Notes under the pieces: model-generated
What the model was told of the DNA's origin: nothing
Seen by the model: only the letters and a program-made list of their open reading frames with translations
Databases searched by the model: none
Translations under genes and position numbers: made by a program
Assembly: GCA_035526665.1 (NCBI GenBank)
Contig: DATLBY010000485.1
Span: 1 to 9,739, forward strand
Direction of reading: 5' to 3'
Length of the DNA stretch: 9,739 nucleotides
Source: DATLBY01 sp035526665
Lineage (GTDB): Bacteria; Acidobacteriota; Terriglobia; Bryobacterales; Bryobacteraceae
Part shown: positions 1 through 5,863 of the stretch, piece by piece
Numbering within the stretch: the stretch's first letter is position 1
Layout of the letters: every line of letters starts with the position of its first letter

Positions 1-68
1 GCGGCCACGGCCAACGAGGTGAACGCTGCAATTCCGGTAACGATGCGGGAAACTCTTCTCAAACCCAA
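1..68 (-). CDS. N-terminus of a putative secreted protein, cut by the window edge
   Basis: On the minus strand a frame opens with TTG at 68-66 and stays open to the window edge. An AGGAG at 80-76 lies 7 bases upstream. The second codon after it is also TTG (62-60), which overlaps the nuoA stop as TTGA. The translation begins MGLRRVSR and continues IVTGIAAFTSLAVAA. A basic stretch followed by a hydrophobic, alanine-rich run is what a signal peptide looks like. Only about 22 residues are visible, so no family can be named. NuoB, the usual neighbour after NuoA, does not start like this. The call rests on the ribosome binding site, the overlap with nuoA and the signal-like composition. It could be chance, because the frame is very short. 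Confidence 0.42.
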   Translation of the reverse strand, partial: MGLRRVSRIVTGIAAFTSLAVA

Positions 69-415
69 TCCAGTGCTCCTTTTTTGTATGCCCACAGGTA
101 GCCCACAATCAGGAATGCCAGAAAGATAGTCACTTCCGCAACGCCGAACCAGCCCAATTGCCTGTAGCGGACAGCCCAGGGGAAGAGGAACACGGTTTCG
201 GCGTCGAAGATGACGAACAGAATGGCGATAATGTAAAACCTGACGGTATACCTACCTCTGGAATCTGAAGCAGCTCGAATACCACATTCGTAAGCCTCGA
301 GTTTTGTAAGAGACGGGGCGGCCGGTCTGATCAGTTTTGCCACAAGGATTGTGACAACCGGGAACAGAATGGAGATTATCAGGAAAAGAAAGATGAGCGC
401 GTACCCAGCGGGCAT
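59..415 (-). CDS. nuoA: NADH-quinone oxidoreductase subunit A
   Basis: NuoA is a small three-helix subunit of the membrane arm of respiratory complex I, next to the quinone site. The 118-residue product has a first membrane helix at about residues 6-26. The conserved YECGI follows at 42-46 in the loop. The family signature FYIIAILFVIFDAETVFLFP covers 60-79 in the second helix, and the third helix (about 92-110) ends in YKKGALDW. All are diagnostic for NuoA/ND3. I chose the ATG at 415. A TTG at 442 in the same frame, with GGAAG upstream, would add nine residues (KRACYIEA type) that do not resemble NuoA. The stop TGA (61-59) overlaps a following open frame that looks secreted and is not nuoB, so nuoA may stand apart from the rest of the complex I genes. 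It is divergent from cysE. Confidence 0.93.
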   Translation of the reverse strand: MPAGYALIFLFLIISILFPVVTILVAKLIRPAAPSLTKLEAYECGIRAASDSRGRYTVRFYIIAILFVIFDAETVFLFPWAVRYRQLGWFGVAEVTIFLAFLIVGYLWAYKKGALDWV

Positions 416-507
416 CGCCTCAATATAACATGCGCGTTTCAAAGCTCTTCCGGCTGCAATCCCGGCGAAAAAGCGTACGGTAACCGGGCGCGCGATAATG
501 TAGCGAG
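416..507. promoter_or_regulatory. nuoA/cysE divergent intergenic region with -10-like hexamers
   Basis: This short stretch must hold the promoters of both divergent genes. On the minus strand TGTTATATT (430-422) fits an extended -10 box (TGn followed by TATATT). It lies only 6 bases before the nuoA ATG at 415. On the plus strand GATAAT (494-499) lies 8 bases before the cysE ATG at 508. Neither has a recognisable TTGACA-type -35 at 16-18 bases. Transcription from either box would start at or within a few bases of the start codon, and neither gene has a clear Shine-Dalgarno sequence at the chosen start. That would fit leaderless messages but is inference from short motifs. Confidence 0.25.
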
Positions 508-1182
508 ATGTTTCGAGCGATCCGCGAGCAGGTGGAAACGATATTCCGGGAGGATCCGGCCGCCAAGAGTGTACTCGAGATCGTGCTCTGTTACCCCGGC
601 TTTCACGCCATTTTGCTCCATCGGTTCGCGCACAGGCTGCACCTGATGGGTCTGCCGCTAATTCCCAGATTCATTTCGCAAATCGGGCGCTTTTTCACCG
701 GTATCGAAATTCATCCGGGGGCGCGCATCGGCCGCTTTTTCTTCATCGACCACGGAGCGGGCGTCGTTATCGGGGAGACCACGGAGATTGGGAACCATGT
801 GCTCATTTACCAGGGGGTAACGCTGGGCGGCACGGGCAAGGAGAAGGGAAAACGCCACCCGACGCTGGGAAATCACGTGGTCGTCGGCACTGGGGCCAAG
901 GTTCTGGGAAACATCAGCATCGGCGATCATGTAAAGATCGGGGCAGGTTCGGTAGTAATCCGGCCGGTACCGGATAACTCAACGGTTGTGGGCGTCCCAG
1001 GACGGGTTGTGAAGATGCGATCGGAAACCAATGAGGAGTTGGAGCATGGCAAGTTGCCCGATCCCGAGGGTCAGGCGATTGAGGACCTCAGCCGGCGTAT
1101 TGAACAACTGGAGAAGCATTTGCGCGAGTTGTCGGAGGCGCGCAACCAGGAAGACAATCTCTCTTCGAGGCACAGAGTTTGA
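508..1182 (+). CDS. cysE: serine O-acetyltransferase
   Basis: The enzyme transfers acetyl from acetyl-CoA to L-serine, giving O-acetylserine, the acceptor for sulfide in cysteine synthesis in the cytoplasm. The 224-residue product has a short helical N-terminal part, then a left-handed beta-helix of hexapeptide repeats from about residue 65 to 165. The CysE signature DHGAGVVIGET is at 81-91 (catalytic-type Asp-His pair D81/H82), GVTLGGTGKEKGKRHPTL at 103-120, and GVPGRVV at 162-168. It is shorter than the E. coli enzyme (273 residues) at the N-terminus, as in the short bacterial type. A charged tail (about 187-212, IEDLSRRIEQLEKHLRELSE) looks like a coiled coil and lies beyond the usual catalytic end. 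There is no clear ribosome binding site before the ATG. The stop overlaps the TTG start of the next gene by four bases (TTGA, 1179-1182), so the two are probably translationally coupled. Confidence 0.95.
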   Translation: MFRAIREQVETIFREDPAAKSVLEIVLCYPGFHAILLHRFAHRLHLMGLPLIPRFISQIGRFFTGIEIHPGARIGRFFFIDHGAGVVIGETTEIGNHVLIYQGVTLGGTGKEKGKRHPTLGNHVVVGTGAKVLGNISIGDHVKIGAGSVVIRPVPDNSTVVGVPGRVVKMRSETNEELEHGKLPDPEGQAIEDLSRRIEQLEKHLRELSEARNQEDNLSSRHRV

Positions 1183-1769
1183 AACCGCTGTTCGCAACAT
1201 TTTTCGCAGCCTGCCTGCTGAGCGCTGAAACATTCACGTACTGGATAGAGCCCTGCGCTCCGGCGGAGGCCGAGTGCGAGGCTAGCGATGAACAACTGGC
1301 AGCCTGGGCGATGCAAGCTTGGCAGGGTGTTTCAGAGGGCGGGCTGAGCTTCGCGAAAAGCCCCAAAGCGAAAGCGCGAATCCGGCTTTATTGGTCCTCG
1401 CATGGGAACCCGGGCCTGTATGGAGAAGCCCGCGGTATTCTGGTGGACGGCAAGCCAGGAGCTGAAATACTTGTCCGGCCCAGCCTGGTTTCCCTAGGTC
1501 CTCAGCTGGAAGCGGCCGGCGCCCAGGACAAGCTCTTACGCCACACCGTTGTTTACCTGACGTGCCTGCACGAACTCGGGCATGCGCTCGGAATGCCGCA
1601 CACCCGGTCGTTTGCTGACATCATGTACAGCTTCCAGTATGGCGGAGACATTCCGGAGTATTTTCTTCGTTACCGGCGAAAATTAAAAACGCTGGACGAC
1701 ATTCAGGTAAACTCCGGGCTGTCAGCCGGCGATGAGAAGCGGCTGCTGTCTTTTTACAAGAGGCCATAG
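1179..1769 (+). CDS. secreted matrixin-like zinc metalloprotease
   Basis: A 196-residue protein with the metzincin zinc site HELGHALGMPH at residues 131-141 (H131, H135, H141 as ligands, E132 as catalytic base). Eight residues on is DIMYS (147-151), whose Met149 fits the Met-turn. This arrangement is typical of matrixins (peptidase family M10-like). The start MKPLFATFFAACLLSA looks like a signal peptide, probably cleaved after LSA at residue 16, so it should act outside the cytoplasm. The FAAC at 9-12 could be read as a lipobox, but the hydrophobic stretch before it is short. The TTG start is supported by GAGG at 1167-1170, eight bases upstream, and by the TTGA overlap with the cysE stop. There is no obvious inhibitory propeptide with a cysteine switch. 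The mature chain is essentially one small catalytic domain. The substrate cannot be told from sequence. It converges with the minus-strand gene ending at 1779, nine bases away. Confidence 0.82.
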   Translation: MKPLFATFFAACLLSAETFTYWIEPCAPAEAECEASDEQLAAWAMQAWQGVSEGGLSFAKSPKAKARIRLYWSSHGNPGLYGEARGILVDGKPGAEILVRPSLVSLGPQLEAAGAQDKLLRHTVVYLTCLHELGHALGMPHTRSFADIMYSFQYGGDIPEYFLRYRRKLKTLDDIQVNSGLSAGDEKRLLSFYKRP

Positions 1770-1778
1770 CCGGCCGCT

Positions 1779-2723
1779 TCACGCCGTAATACGGTCTTCG
1801 CCGAGCCGGGTTTGCAGCGCGCCTGTCACGGCACGGCAGATTTCATCGCAGACACGGAATGCATCGGTCAACTCCCGTTCAAACGTTTCCGACCAGAAAT
1901 AGACGGCAGCCTGGGTGTCGATCAACTGCACGCAGATTCGCAGGCGGCCCGACGTCTCACGGAAGCTTCCCTCCAGCAGATAATCCGGCGCCGAATCGTC
2001 ACCTCCATTGAGCGGCGACTGCTTTCTCGCCACTACCCTCAAACCAGGCAATTTTGTGAGCGCCGTAATCAAATCCTCACTCAAACCCGCGCAGAAGTCG
2101 CGGTGCACAACATTCATGCCGAAGTAGGTGAATGCAGCGATGCCAATCAGCTTCTTGTGTTTCGCCGCCGGCAGGAACCCGGATTGCAGCGCACGCTCCC
2201 GTCCGAACTGCTCGCGGCCCATAATGACGGGAACATAGCTCCCTTTGCGGAAGTGAATAATGGTGGCGTCGTTATGGCCGTCGACCTCATAATAGCGGTC
2301 TAATTTCGAGCGAAGGCGGCGCGCTTCCACCCGCACGATCGAGTCTACGCGCGGATCAAATGATTCGAGTTTATTGAATACTTCTACACCGACCAAGTAC
2401 TCTTTCAGAGCATTCTGCCGCCCATCCAGGTACTGGTCCACGGTAAAGCGCAGGAAACGGCCAAGCCTCTTTGACCGGGCGAAGCCTGGGCTCACGAGAA
2501 TCTTCTCCATCTGAAGCCGAACGGCGGCCGGCGAAGTTGGATCGGGTGGAACCTCCCTCAATAGAACGGGCGTTTGGCGTATGTCGGTGCGGGGATCGTA
2601 GTTTGGTGGCACTGTTGGAGCAAGACTCACAAGGTCCTCAGGCTTATAGACCACCCCGGATGCAAACGGTTTCATGGTCACGTTACCGGTGCGCCGGTCA
2701 CGTGACCTGGAAGGTTTTGCCAA
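1779..2723 (-). CDS. regulator-like protein with KEYxxGVEVF DNA-binding-type domain and TolB/FlgO-like domain, no TPR
   Basis: A 314-residue protein. Residues 64-167 match a domain common at the N-terminus of large acidobacterial and proteobacterial putative regulators. Landmarks are the LVSPGFARSKRLGRFLRFTV helix (76-95), KEYLVGVEVF (107-116), SFDPRVDSIVRVEARRLRSK (121-140) and the basic KGSYVPV (160-166). Residues 192-307 resemble the TolB/FlgO-like domain that follows it in those proteins (AGLSEDLITALTKLPGLRVV 212-231, YLLEGSFRETSGRLRICVQL 248-267, YFWSETFER 275-283). Those proteins usually continue into TPR repeats; this one stops. The TTG start at 2723 is chosen because GGAGG (2735-2731) lies seven bases upstream and the gene before it ends at 2749. 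The open frame continues to 3101 only across that gene and looks non-protein-like there. There is no membrane helix that I can see. A role in transcription control is inferred from the family, and the target is unknown. Confidence 0.75.
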   Translation of the reverse strand: MAKPSRSRDRRTGNVTMKPFASGVVYKPEDLVSLAPTVPPNYDPRTDIRQTPVLLREVPPDPTSPAAVRLQMEKILVSPGFARSKRLGRFLRFTVDQYLDGRQNALKEYLVGVEVFNKLESFDPRVDSIVRVEARRLRSKLDRYYEVDGHNDATIIHFRKGSYVPVIMGREQFGRERALQSGFLPAAKHKKLIGIAAFTYFGMNVVHRDFCAGLSEDLITALTKLPGLRVVARKQSPLNGGDDSAPDYLLEGSFRETSGRLRICVQLIDTQAAVYFWSETFERELTDAFRVCDEICRAVTGALQTRLGEDRITA

Positions 2724-2735
2724 CTCCTTACCTCC
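2724..2735 (-). promoter_or_regulatory. ribosome binding site fixing the TTG start at 2723
   Basis: On the minus strand GGAGG (2735-2731) is followed by TAAGGAG and then TTG (2723-2721). A near-perfect Shine-Dalgarno at seven bases supports this TTG over the ATG at 2675, which has no comparable site. It lies in the 25-base gap after the DUF892 gene. Confidence 0.65.
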
Positions 2736-2748
2736 GGCATAAATCGTG

Positions 2749-3654
2749 CTAACGGCGTTTTGCTGTTTTCTTTTTCTGTCCTTTAACTTTGCGGGCAACA
2801 AGCTTATTAAAATTGCTCTTTTCGCCGCCATTGGTTTTCTCCTGATATAAAAGCGCGAGTCCGTTCGTATCAAATTTTTCAAAGAACTCGTCCCAGGAAA
2901 TGTGCTCCAAACTCTCGGACCCCGAATAGCCGGGAAAATCCAGCCGCAGAAGACCTGTATCTCCCTTTCCACCGGTTCCCCGCACGCAGGAAGGCTCAGC
3001 TCCGCGCTCCTCGGCCCAGCGCTGGATCTCGGCGTGGTCGGTGGTCGTGAGCGACTCGGACGCGCCTCCACGGCGGCCACTCGATTTAGATGCAGCGCCA
3101 CCGGACCGGCCGCTAGTAGACGACTTCGATTTCAGGCCGCTGAATTCGGTCTGCGGCTTAGGCCGGCCGGCACTCCGCTGAGCTTCTTTCAGAATGCGGA
3201 GCGCAATCTGCGTCAACTTCTTGTCGGCGTCCGCTTCTTCCTTCAGGGTTTCATCAAGTAGCTGAGCTGCCTCCTTGCTGCCGATTGCCCTGGCTAGCGT
3301 CCGCGCCGTGCCGTAGCCTGAAATCTCATAGTGCTCCACTTTTTGAGCCGCCCCTATCATCGCGGAATCGAGCAGAGCTTCCTCCGCATCCTCCTGCAAA
3401 ATTTCCCGCCCTTCCTCCAGCAGCCCCTTCATCGCTTTGCACGGCTTGCTCTTGGTCTTCTCGCCCAAGAGTTCGAAGACCTGCTCCAGCCGCGCGACCT
3501 GCCCCTTGGTCACTTCGAGATGCTCGGTGAAAGCAGCGCGCAGCTCCTGGTTGGATGCGGCCTTCGCAAAACGGGGCAAAGCCTTTACAAGTTGCTTCTC
3601 CGCGTCATACAAATCGCGGATCTCTTCCGTGAGTAATTCCTTTAGTGATTCCAT
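2749..3654 (-). CDS. DUF892 (YciE/YciF-type) ferritin-like protein fused to a C-terminal accessory domain
   Basis: A 301-residue protein in three parts. Residues 1-160 are a helical DUF892 domain, the YciE/YciF ferritin-like family linked to stress responses. It has ELLTEEIRDLYDAEKQLVKA at 6-25, FTEHLEVTKGQVARLEQVF at 42-60, VEHYEISGYGTAR at 106-118 and LKEEADADKKLT at 137-148. Acidic and His residues at E11, D17, E18, E44, H45, E107, H108, E110 and E140 suit a di-iron four-helix bundle. Residues 161-203 are a Ser/Gly/Lys/Arg-rich linker. Residues 204-286 form a second conserved module (TDHAEIQRWAEERGAEP, LLRLDFPGYSGSESLEHISW, WDEFFEKFDTNGLALLYQ, FNKLV). I know this module from small stand-alone proteins of unclear function, sometimes misnamed as glucan-branching enzymes. 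The tail is lysine-rich. AGGAG (3665-3661) lies seven bases before the ATG. It probably shares a transcript with the regulator-like gene 25 bases downstream. Confidence 0.85.
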   Translation of the reverse strand: MESLKELLTEEIRDLYDAEKQLVKALPRFAKAASNQELRAAFTEHLEVTKGQVARLEQVFELLGEKTKSKPCKAMKGLLEEGREILQEDAEEALLDSAMIGAAQKVEHYEISGYGTARTLARAIGSKEAAQLLDETLKEEADADKKLTQIALRILKEAQRSAGRPKPQTEFSGLKSKSSTSGRSGGAASKSSGRRGGASESLTTTDHAEIQRWAEERGAEPSCVRGTGGKGDTGLLRLDFPGYSGSESLEHISWDEFFEKFDTNGLALLYQEKTNGGEKSNFNKLVARKVKGQKKKTAKRR

Positions 3655-3671
3655 TTCGCTGCTCCTTTAAT

Positions 3672-3720
3672 CTGTTTCGAGCTACGGAAATGGGACTCAC
3701 GATTTAGATCAACTGTTTCG
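3672..3720. repeat. direct repeat CTGTTTCG upstream of the DUF892 gene
   Basis: CTGTTTCG occurs at 3672-3679 and again at 3713-3720, 41 bases apart, within the 121-base intergenic stretch before the DUF892 gene. On the coding strand both read CGAAACAG followed by A/T-rich sequence. Spacing near four helical turns would suit a regulator binding two sites, but an eight-base repeat may be chance. I see no convincing -35/-10 pair in 3655-3775. Confidence 0.25.
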
Positions 3721-3775
3721 GGCTGCGCGCGCTGGCGCGTCCGTCGAAATGTATCGTAACCGTAAGCGATGGAAC

Positions 3776-4984
3776 TCAGCGAGGCTGCGCGTCTCTGCCG
3801 GGGACCACATCCATCTGTAGCATGGGATCAGCCGCCGGAACATAGAGCGGGGGCACTCCCAGCTCCTGCCTCACGATGTTGCAGCCTTGCGCGATGGCGC
3901 TGGCCTTATAGAACGCGATCTCCCGATTGCAGCCCTGCCGCCCGAAGCCGCAATCGCTGGACACAATGAGCCGCTCCGGCGGAATATACCGCAAGGCATT
4001 TCGAATCTGCCCGGCCACCTCTTCCGGCTGGTCCGCCTGGAGCACGCGATGGCTCACCGCCCCGATGGCGATCTTCTTCTTCAGATCGTGTTTGAACGGT
4101 TCAAAAAGCTCGATATCCTTCTGGTTGCGATCTTTCATTTCGAGCGTCCAGACGTCGCCGCGGCAGCGCTCCAGATAGATTTCGATGGAGTTGGCGTAGC
4201 TGGTGTTCTCCATAACGCGCTGCATATTGGGGTTGCCCCAGCAGGTATGAATCCAGAGTTCCACGTCATCCAGCCCCTGCACCTCGCGATTGAAGGCATC
4301 GATCATGAACTTGACCTCTTCGTGATCCTTGCCGTAGGTGTTGGCCATGAAGTGAAAGGTCGGCTCCTCAATCTGGATGCAGCGGCAGCCGGCGTCCCGC
4401 AGTGCGAGCAGCTCCTTGTTCATCGCCTCAGCCATATCCCAGATCACCTGACGCTTGTCTTTGTACTTCGGCGTGTGAATGTCGAGGAATAGCGCCATCA
4501 CCTGGGAGCAGCAGGTGCCGAACTTGACCGGCTTTCGAGTTTTTCCCTGGGCGATGCGCCACAGCTTGGCATAATCCAGCGGCCGGTGTTCGATCTTGTC
4601 CACAACGCGGGGCCAGCGCCATCCGGTATAGATCTCGTTGAGCAGAGTGCCGGGCGGGTAGTGCAGCCAGGGGGCGGTAGTCTCCTGCGGCTGCAAATGA
4701 TCACCCTCAAAGCCGGCCCAGCGCTGCAGCGGGTAATGGTGCCAGGCACGGCCGGCAAAATCCTCGTCAACGTGCAGGTCGCCGTGGGTGAGGATGTCGA
4801 GCCCTGCGCGCTCCTGATCGCTGATCAGCACCGCCATGGCGTCCTGGAACTTCTCGCGGAAGCGGACATCGAGCATGCACGTGTCCAGCGAACGCCCCCA
4901 CATGCTGACATCAAACCAGCGTGGCCGCGGGAATGACCCGGTCGTCGTGCTTGGGAGTATCAGGCCATCGGTAGCTGTGAACAT
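3776..4984 (-). CDS. MetE C-terminal-like zinc methyltransferase (UROD/MetE barrel), short form
   Basis: A 402-residue protein equivalent only to the catalytic barrel of cobalamin-independent methionine synthase (full MetE is about 750 residues). It starts LPSTTTGSFPR (10-20), the family's opening strand. The zinc ligands of MetE are all present in order: H246 and C248 in IHTCWGN, E282 in TLEMKD, and C345 in SSDCGFGRQG. IQIEEP (203-208) matches the substrate-binding IQIDEP of MetE. It therefore very likely activates a thiol on zinc and alkylates it. Whether the thiol is homocysteine is not shown. Related short proteins include methionine synthases that use other methyl donors and the epoxyalkane:coenzyme M transferases. 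GGAGG lies six bases before the ATG. The gene follows rplI after a possible terminator, so it may have its own promoter. There is no cobalamin- or SAM-riboswitch-like structure in the 114 bases upstream. Confidence 0.85.
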   Translation of the reverse strand: MFTATDGLILPSTTTGSFPRPRWFDVSMWGRSLDTCMLDVRFREKFQDAMAVLISDQERAGLDILTHGDLHVDEDFAGRAWHHYPLQRWAGFEGDHLQPQETTAPWLHYPPGTLLNEIYTGWRWPRVVDKIEHRPLDYAKLWRIAQGKTRKPVKFGTCCSQVMALFLDIHTPKYKDKRQVIWDMAEAMNKELLALRDAGCRCIQIEEPTFHFMANTYGKDHEEVKFMIDAFNREVQGLDDVELWIHTCWGNPNMQRVMENTSYANSIEIYLERCRGDVWTLEMKDRNQKDIELFEPFKHDLKKKIAIGAVSHRVLQADQPEEVAGQIRNALRYIPPERLIVSSDCGFGRQGCNREIAFYKASAIAQGCNIVRQELGVPPLYVPAADPMLQMDVVPGRDAQPR

Positions 4985-5064
4985 CAGGTTCCTCCTACGG
5001 CATTGTAAGCCACGAGGAGTGGAACGCCTTTGAGTACGATTATTTCTGGGGAGATGGGAGAAAT

Positions 5065-5087
5065 GGGGCAGACGGGATGCCTGCCCC
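5065..5087 (-). terminator. possible intrinsic terminator after rplI
   Basis: GGGGCAG (5065-5071) and CTGCCCC (5081-5087) form a perfect seven-pair GC-rich stem with a nine-base loop, 11 bases past the rplI stop on the minus strand. The following bases in that direction are ATTTCTCCC, only a weak T-run. It may end the ribosomal-protein transcript or weaken read-through into the MetE-like gene. Confidence 0.45.
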
Positions 5088-5098
5088 GGAGAGGGAAA

Positions 5099-5542
5099 CT
5101 ATTCCGCGACTACAACCACCGGCAGCTCCACGGTAACGTCCTTATGGAGTTTCACCGGCACCTTGTACTCGCCCACCTGCTTGATGGGATCGGCCAGTTG
5201 AATTTTGCGGCGATCGATGGTGAAGTTCTGACGCTCCAGCGCATCGGCGATATCCTTGGCGCCCACGGAGCCGAACAGATGACCCTCTTCGCCGGCCTTC
5301 TGCGAAATGGTAACGGTCACTGCCGAGAGCAGCTTGCCGAGGTCCTGCGCCTCTGCTCCTGCCTTGGCCTCACGGCGAAGATGAGCCTCACGCTCCTGCT
5401 CCACAATCTTCTTGTTGGATGCATTCGCGACTACCGCCAGCTTTTTGGGAAGCAGAAAATTGCGTGCGTAGCCGTCCGCAACTTTAACGACCTGGCCGCG
5501 CACGCCCAGTTTTTCGAGATCTTCTCTGAGAATTAATTCCAT
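5099..5542 (-). CDS. rplI: 50S ribosomal protein bL9
   Basis: bL9 is a two-domain elongated protein binding 23S rRNA near the L1 stalk base. The 147-residue product has the normal length. The N-terminal rRNA-binding domain starts MELILREDLEKLGVRGQVVK and contains the bL9 signature GYARNFLLPKKLA at 24-36. A long charged helix (about 41-75) connects to the C-terminal domain, which carries GHLFGSVGAKDIADAL (about 87-102) and ends in VELPVVVVAE. AGGAG lies upstream of the ATG, and the rpsR stop sits directly beside this ribosome binding site, 12 bases before the start. It is last in the rpsF-rpsR-rplI group and is followed by a possible terminator. Confidence 0.97.
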   Translation of the reverse strand: MELILREDLEKLGVRGQVVKVADGYARNFLLPKKLAVVANASNKKIVEQEREAHLRREAKAGAEAQDLGKLLSAVTVTISQKAGEEGHLFGSVGAKDIADALERQNFTIDRRKIQLADPIKQVGEYKVPVKLHKDVTVELPVVVVAE

Positions 5543-5554
5543 GGCAATATCTCC

Positions 5555-5860
5555 TTAAACCGGCGACGCGAACGGAAGCAGCGCAATGTTGCGAGCCTGC
5601 TTAATCGATTCGGCCAAACGCCGCTGGTGGGGCGCGCATACACCAGAGATCCGCCGCGGGGTAATCTTCCCGCGCTCGGAAATGAACGCATGCAGCAGAC
5701 GAGTGTCTTTGTAGTTGATATCGTCGATCTTCTCGACACAGAACCGGCAGATCTTTTTGCGCCGGAAATACTGTTTTTTACCGGCGATTGCCTTGTCACC
5801 GCCGGTAGGACGCATTGAGCCGCTGATGGGGCGTCCGCCTCCGCTTCGTTGTTCCGCCAT
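5555..5860 (-). CDS. rpsR: 30S ribosomal protein bS18, zinc-ribbon form
   Basis: bS18 binds the central domain of 16S rRNA together with bS6. The 101-residue product has a Gly/Arg-rich leader of about 25 residues. The conserved core then runs from KKQYFRRKKICRFC (28-41) through YKDTRLLHAFISERGKI (50-66) to CAPHQRRLAESIKQAR (75-90). C38, C41, C75 and H78 make the four ligands of the zinc-binding (C+) version of bS18, as opposed to the zinc-free paralogue. AGGAG six bases before the ATG lies within the end of rpsF, whose stop is three bases away, so the two are probably translated in tandem, matching their 1:1 pairing in the ribosome. Confidence 0.97.
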   Translation of the reverse strand: MAEQRSGGGRPISGSMRPTGGDKAIAGKKQYFRRKKICRFCVEKIDDINYKDTRLLHAFISERGKITPRRISGVCAPHQRRLAESIKQARNIALLPFASPV

Positions 5861-5863
5861 AAG

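Noticed and set aside
1767..1800. A bidirectional terminator between the convergent protease and regulator genes
   Set aside because: Only short GGCC palindromes are present, with no stem of useful length and no T-run on either side.
1812..2303. A 163-codon open frame on the plus strand
   Set aside because: It is antisense to the regulator-like gene, and the coding strand carries clear conserved motifs.
2724..3101. Upstream extension of the regulator-like frame to base 3101
   Set aside because: It would run through the C-terminal domain of the DUF892 fusion in another frame. The extension is Arg/Pro/Ser-rich without motifs, and a strong ribosome binding site marks the TTG at 2723.
3721..3745. 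GC-rich palindromic run (GCGCGCGCTGGCGCG) after the MetE-like gene
   Set aside because: The possible stem is about four pairs with no T-run, so it is more likely simple GC-rich sequence than a terminator.
3887..4492. A 201-codon open frame on the plus strand
   Set aside because: It is a mirror of the MetE-like gene, with no domain or ribosome binding site of its own.
4985..5098. A riboswitch upstream of the MetE-like gene
   Set aside because: The stretch holds only the GGGGCAG/CTGCCCC hairpin near rplI and a ribosome binding site. No SAM- or cobalamin-type core sequence is visible.
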